From Streptomyces sp. NBC_00457 (GTDB lineage Bacteria; Actinomycetota; Actinomycetes; Streptomycetales; Streptomycetaceae): 64,000 bases of DNA. Where the stretch lies: positions 10,416,001-10,480,000 of the forward strand of contig NZ_CP107905.1 in assembly GCF_036014015.1 (NCBI RefSeq). Reading direction: 5' to 3'. The notes below the pieces were generated by a model. The model made no database searches. It worked only from the letters and a program-made list of their open reading frames with translations, and was not told the DNA's origin. A program made the translations under genes and the position numbers. Positions 60,644 through 64,000 of this stretch are shown here, in pieces (within the stretch, counting starts at the first letter, position 1; each line of letters begins with the position of its first letter).

Positions 60644-61279
60644 ATGACCGAAGCCGCCAAGACCCCGGAGGGCCGCAGGCCGCGCAAGCGGCTGAACTAC
60701 GGGGAGGGCCGGGAGGCCCTGCTCAACGCGGCCGTGCGGGTGGTGGCCCGGGGCGGTCTGCGCAGGCTCACCTATCGCGCGGTGGCGGAGGAGGCAGGAG
60801 TCACCCACGGTCTGGTCGTCCACCACTTCGGCTCCCGCGACGCGCTGATCGAGGAGGCGCTCGCCCACACCGTACGCACCAGCCTGAGCGTCAGCGCGGT
60901 CGAGCCGGGGACCGGCAAGGTGTCGGACTTCTCGGCCGGAGTGTCCGAGATGGTCACGGCCGATCCGGACACCCAGGTCTTCCAGTACGAGCTGCTGCTC
61001 GAATCCCGGCGGAGGCCCGAGCTGCTGCCGCTGATCCGCGGGCTGTACGACGAGTACTTCGACGCCACCGAGCGCGAGCTGTCCCGGATACTCCCCGAGG
61101 GCGCGAACCGTGCGATGACGCGGCTGGTCTTCGCCGCCCTGGACGGTCTCGTCCTGCACCAGCTCGTCCTGGGCGGAGGACCCGAGGTCACTGACGCGGC
61201 CATCGAGGAGCTCCGCTCCCTGCTGCGGTTGCTCGACGCCGACGGAGATGGCGAGAGTGCGGGCGACAGCGGCGACTGA
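60644..61279 (+). CDS. TetR-family regulator, proposed repressor of the cluster
   Basis: A 211-residue protein from ATG 60644. The helix-turn-helix is GREALLNAAVRVVARGGLRR then VAEEAGVTHGLVVHHFGSRD. The ligand-binding C-terminal domain is all helical (QVFQYELLLESRRRPELLPL, AMTRLVFAALDGLVLHQLVL). It is the last gene of the rightward operon and is followed by a strong terminator. The palindromes at 54817, 54924, 61401 and 63107 are its likely operators, and a pathway intermediate its likely inducer. That link is inference from position and symmetry. Confidence 0.9.
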   Translation: MTEAAKTPEGRRPRKRLNYGEGREALLNAAVRVVARGGLRRLTYRAVAEEAGVTHGLVVHHFGSRDALIEEALAHTVRTSLSVSAVEPGTGKVSDFSAGVSEMVTADPDTQVFQYELLLESRRRPELLPLIRGLYDEYFDATERELSRILPEGANRAMTRLVFAALDGLVLHQLVLGGGPEVTDAAIEELRSLLRLLDADGDGESAGDSGD

Positions 61280-61299
61280 CTCGCCGACCTGCCTGCTGT

Positions 61300-61330
61300 G
61301 AGGCCCCGGGCGCTTGGCGCCCGGGGCCTC
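61300..61330 (+). terminator. Perfect 14-bp hairpin terminator
   Basis: GAGGCCCCGGGCGC, a 3-nt loop and its exact complement lie 21 nt after the TetR stop. It separates the degradation operon from the permease gene. Confidence 0.85.
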
Positions 61331-61361
61331 GTCCACCTCCCTAAAAAAGCCACTCAACCCC

Positions 61362-61390
61362 TTGTCATCTGGATAGTTCCAGCCCACTAT
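61362..61390 (+). promoter_or_regulatory. Candidate promoter of the permease gene
   Basis: TTGTCA (-35) and CACTAT (-10) are 17 bp apart and lie 10 bp before operator site 3. The -10 match is moderate. Confidence 0.45.
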
Positions 61391-61400
61391 GAGGCAACTC

Positions 61401-61414
61401 GTTTGGCTCGAAAC
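61401..61414. promoter_or_regulatory. Operator-like palindrome, site 3
   Basis: GTTTGGCTCGAAAC keeps the GTTTG arm and one mismatch in the CAAAC arm. On the other strand it shares CCAAACGAGT with site 2. It is placed just downstream of the permease promoter, where a repressor would block transcription. Confidence 0.6.
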
Positions 61415-61447
61415 GAAACCCCTCTCCCTTCCAGGCAGGTGATCCGC

Positions 61448-62905
61448 GTGGACAGTCAGACGGTCGAACCAACACAGACCGTGCAGAATCCCCCCGCTGC
61501 AGGCCGGCTCAAACCCAATTCCCTCGGTGTTCTGGGAATCGTCTTCTTCGTCCTCTCCGCGCAGGCGCCGCTGACCGGCATAGCCGGTGCCGTGCCCATC
61601 GCCGTCGCCATCGGCAACGGCGCGGGTGCGCCCGCCGCGTATGCCGCGGTCGGCGCCGTCATCCTGCTGTTCTCCGTCGGCTTCGTCGCCATGGGGCGCC
61701 ATGTCGTGAACGCGGGCGCCTTCTACACCTACATCGGCAAGGGGCTCGGCCGCCGCATCGGCTCCGGGAGCGCAGGCGTCGCGCTGTTCGCCTACTGCGC
61801 GGTCCAGGCGGCCATGTACGGCCTGTACGGCTTCATCGTCAGCGGCCTGGTCGCGCAGTACACGGGGCTTGACGCGCCGTGGTGGGTCTGGGTCCTGGTC
61901 ACCATGGTGATCGTCCAGATCCTCGGTGCCGCCGGGGTCGAGATGGGCGCCAAGATCCTCGCCGTCTTCGTCCTGGCCGAGTTCAGCATCCTGTTCGTCT
62001 TCGCCCTGGTGACCTTCTTCAAGGGCGGCGGCCCGGAGGGGCTGGGCTTCGCCCGCAGCTTCTCGCCTGACGCGGCCCTACAGGGGGCGCCAGGCGTGGC
62101 GCTGATGTTCGCCGTAGCGTCGATGTTCGGTTTCGAGGCGACCGCGATCTACGGCGAGGAGGCGCGGGAGCCCCGTAGGACCGTCCCCCGGGCCACGTAC
62201 CTGTCCGTCGTGGTCGTCACCGTCTTCTTCGCCTTCACCTCGTGGATGCTGGTCTCCGCCCATGGTGCCTCGAACGCCACCGCGGCCGCCGAGAAGGCGC
62301 TGGAGAGCGGCGACGCCACGTCCTGGGTCTTCGCACCGATCACCGCGCAGTTCGGCGGCTGGGCGGGCGACGCGCTGCCGATCCTGCTGGCCACCTCCCT
62401 CTTCGCCGGCGTCCTCGCCTTCCACAACTCCGCGAACCGCTACCTGTTCTCGCTCGGCCGCGACGGTCTGCTGCCGCAAGGGCTGACCGCGATCAACCGA
62501 CGCCACTCGCCCTGGGTTGCGGGCAGTGTGCAGACCGTGATCTCGCTCGCTCTGGTCATCCCCTTCGCGCTGCTGGGCAGGGACCCGGTGCTGAGCCTCT
62601 TCTCCTGGTTCAGCGGAGTCGCCGTGCTGGGAGTCATGCTTCTGTACTTCCTGACCTCCGTCTCGGTGGTCGTGTTCTTCCGCCGGGAACGGCTGGACAC
62701 GCGCCCCTGGAACACGCTGATCGCCCCCGTCCTGGGTGCGCTCGGCATCGCCGGTGCCATCTGGCTGATCCTGGCCAACTTCACCACCCTCATCGGTGGG
62801 GACCAGGACACGGCGATGTGGCTGGAGCTCACCGTCCCGGCGGTCCTCGTCCTGGGCGTCATCGGAGCACGGCCGACCCGTGGCAGGACGACGGCCGACG
62901 GCTGA
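61448..62905 (+). CDS. APC-superfamily amino-acid/amine permease
   Basis: A 485-residue inner-membrane protein. GTG 61448 (VDSQTVEPTQTVQNPPAAGR) follows GGCAGGTG; a GTG three codons earlier is also possible. There are about 12 membrane segments, from LGVLGIVFFVLSAQAPLTGI to ELTVPAVLVLGVIGA. The motifs MFGFEATAIYGEEAREPRRT and ANRYLFSLGRDGLLP are typical of APC amino-acid, ethanolamine and PuuP-type transporters. It has its own promoter with operator site 3. It is expected to import the amine or amino compound degraded by the neighbouring enzymes. Confidence 0.92.
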   Translation: MDSQTVEPTQTVQNPPAAGRLKPNSLGVLGIVFFVLSAQAPLTGIAGAVPIAVAIGNGAGAPAAYAAVGAVILLFSVGFVAMGRHVVNAGAFYTYIGKGLGRRIGSGSAGVALFAYCAVQAAMYGLYGFIVSGLVAQYTGLDAPWWVWVLVTMVIVQILGAAGVEMGAKILAVFVLAEFSILFVFALVTFFKGGGPEGLGFARSFSPDAALQGAPGVALMFAVASMFGFEATAIYGEEAREPRRTVPRATYLSVVVVTVFFAFTSWMLVSAHGASNATAAAEKALESGDATSWVFAPITAQFGGWAGDALPILLATSLFAGVLAFHNSANRYLFSLGRDGLLPQGLTAINRRHSPWVAGSVQTVISLALVIPFALLGRDPVLSLFSWFSGVAVLGVMLLYFLTSVSVVVFFRRERLDTRPWNTLIAPVLGALGIAGAIWLILANFTTLIGGDQDTAMWLELTVPAVLVLGVIGARPTRGRTTADG

Positions 62906-62920
62906 ACCCGCGCCCCCTGC

Positions 62921-62973
62921 GGTGTGGCCGGCCCGGCGCTTGCCCTTCCCCTCGGGCCCGTACCGGCCACACC
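62921..62973 (+). terminator. Inverted repeat after the permease gene
   Basis: GGTGTGGCCGG and CCGGCCACACC form an 11-bp perfect stem with a long 31-nt loop, 15 nt past the permease stop. It probably acts as a terminator. Confidence 0.55.
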
Positions 62974-63106
62974 GACCTCTCCGGGCCGGGGGAGGGCTGG
63001 CCCCGAGTCCGGGGTGCGTGAAGAGGCCGTCAGTCGGCCGCCTACGCCACCCGTTCCACGAAGCCGTCGACCAAGCTGCGGGCGTCGGCACCGTCGATGG
63101 TCTGTT

Positions 63107-63120
63107 GTTTGGGATCAAAC
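63107..63120. promoter_or_regulatory. Operator-like palindrome, site 4
   Basis: GTTTGGGATCAAAC has perfect GTTTG/CAAAC arms and lies 26 bp before the second aldehyde dehydrogenase. A TATGCT box begins 2 bp after it and could be the -10, placing the operator inside the promoter spacer. Confidence 0.6.
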
Positions 63121-63146
63121 TTTATGCTGTGAGCTGGAGGCCACGC

Positions 63147-64000
<854 letters not shown>

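Overview
The window is very high-GC DNA with dense GTG/ATG starts, purine-rich ribosome sites and short gene overlaps. It carries several ECF sigma factors, a SARP-type regulator relic, a LAL-type LuxR regulator, a Streptomyces-style cold-shock gene and many IS5, IS21, IS256, IS3 and IS200/605 relics. This points to a Streptomyces or close actinomycete. The high density of transposon relics and frameshifted genes would suit an accessory or chromosome-arm region. That is inference from content only; the assembly has not been checked for sequencing errors.

Layout. 0-3.3 kb: tandem propeller-like paralogues, with a frameshifted small gene upstream. 3.4-6.1 kb: a small serine hydrolase and a drug-efflux-type MFS pump. 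6.3-11.3 kb: a decayed zone with pseudogenes and an IS21-family element split around about 3 kb of cargo. The cargo includes a methyltransferase gene interrupted by an IS256-family element whose 8-bp target duplication is still visible. 11.3-16.1 kb: an ECF sigma factor, a phosphotransferase and a frameshifted secreted NLP-esterase-Fn3 gene. 16.2-27.9 kb: stress and oxidoreductase genes with local regulators (HxlR, MerR, ECF), several transposase relics, an SDR gene interrupted by an IS200/605-type relic, and a cold-shock gene. 28.3-32.3 kb: a compact five-gene operon of sigma factor, anti-sigma/membrane protein and ABC exporter. 32.6-44 kb: a LAL regulator, lipoproteins, a SARP pseudogene and a large secreted MepA-like metallopeptidase. 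44-51.4 kb: a two-component system, a PstS-like binding protein, a phosphofructokinase with pyrophosphate-type signature residues, and housekeeping-like hypotheticals.

52.0-64.0 kb is the most coherent part: an intact, apparently co-regulated catabolic gene set. A glutamine-synthetase-like ligase and a cytochrome P450 run leftward. A [3Fe-4S] ferredoxin, ferredoxin reductase, acetoacetate-decarboxylase-family enzyme, aldehyde dehydrogenase, LigB-type extradiol dioxygenase, fumarylacetoacetase-type hydrolase/isomerase and TetR regulator run rightward, followed by an amino-acid/amine permease and a second (PuuC-like) aldehyde dehydrogenase that leaves the window. A 14-bp palindrome of form GTTTG-N4-CAAAC sits at four promoter regions in this segment, including immediately downstream of a good TTGACC-17-TATGTT promoter. 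I propose it is the operator of the local TetR protein. Together the genes suggest uptake and gamma-glutamylation of an amine, P450 oxidation, and meta-cleavage of a catechol-type intermediate. The substrate cannot be read from the sequence.
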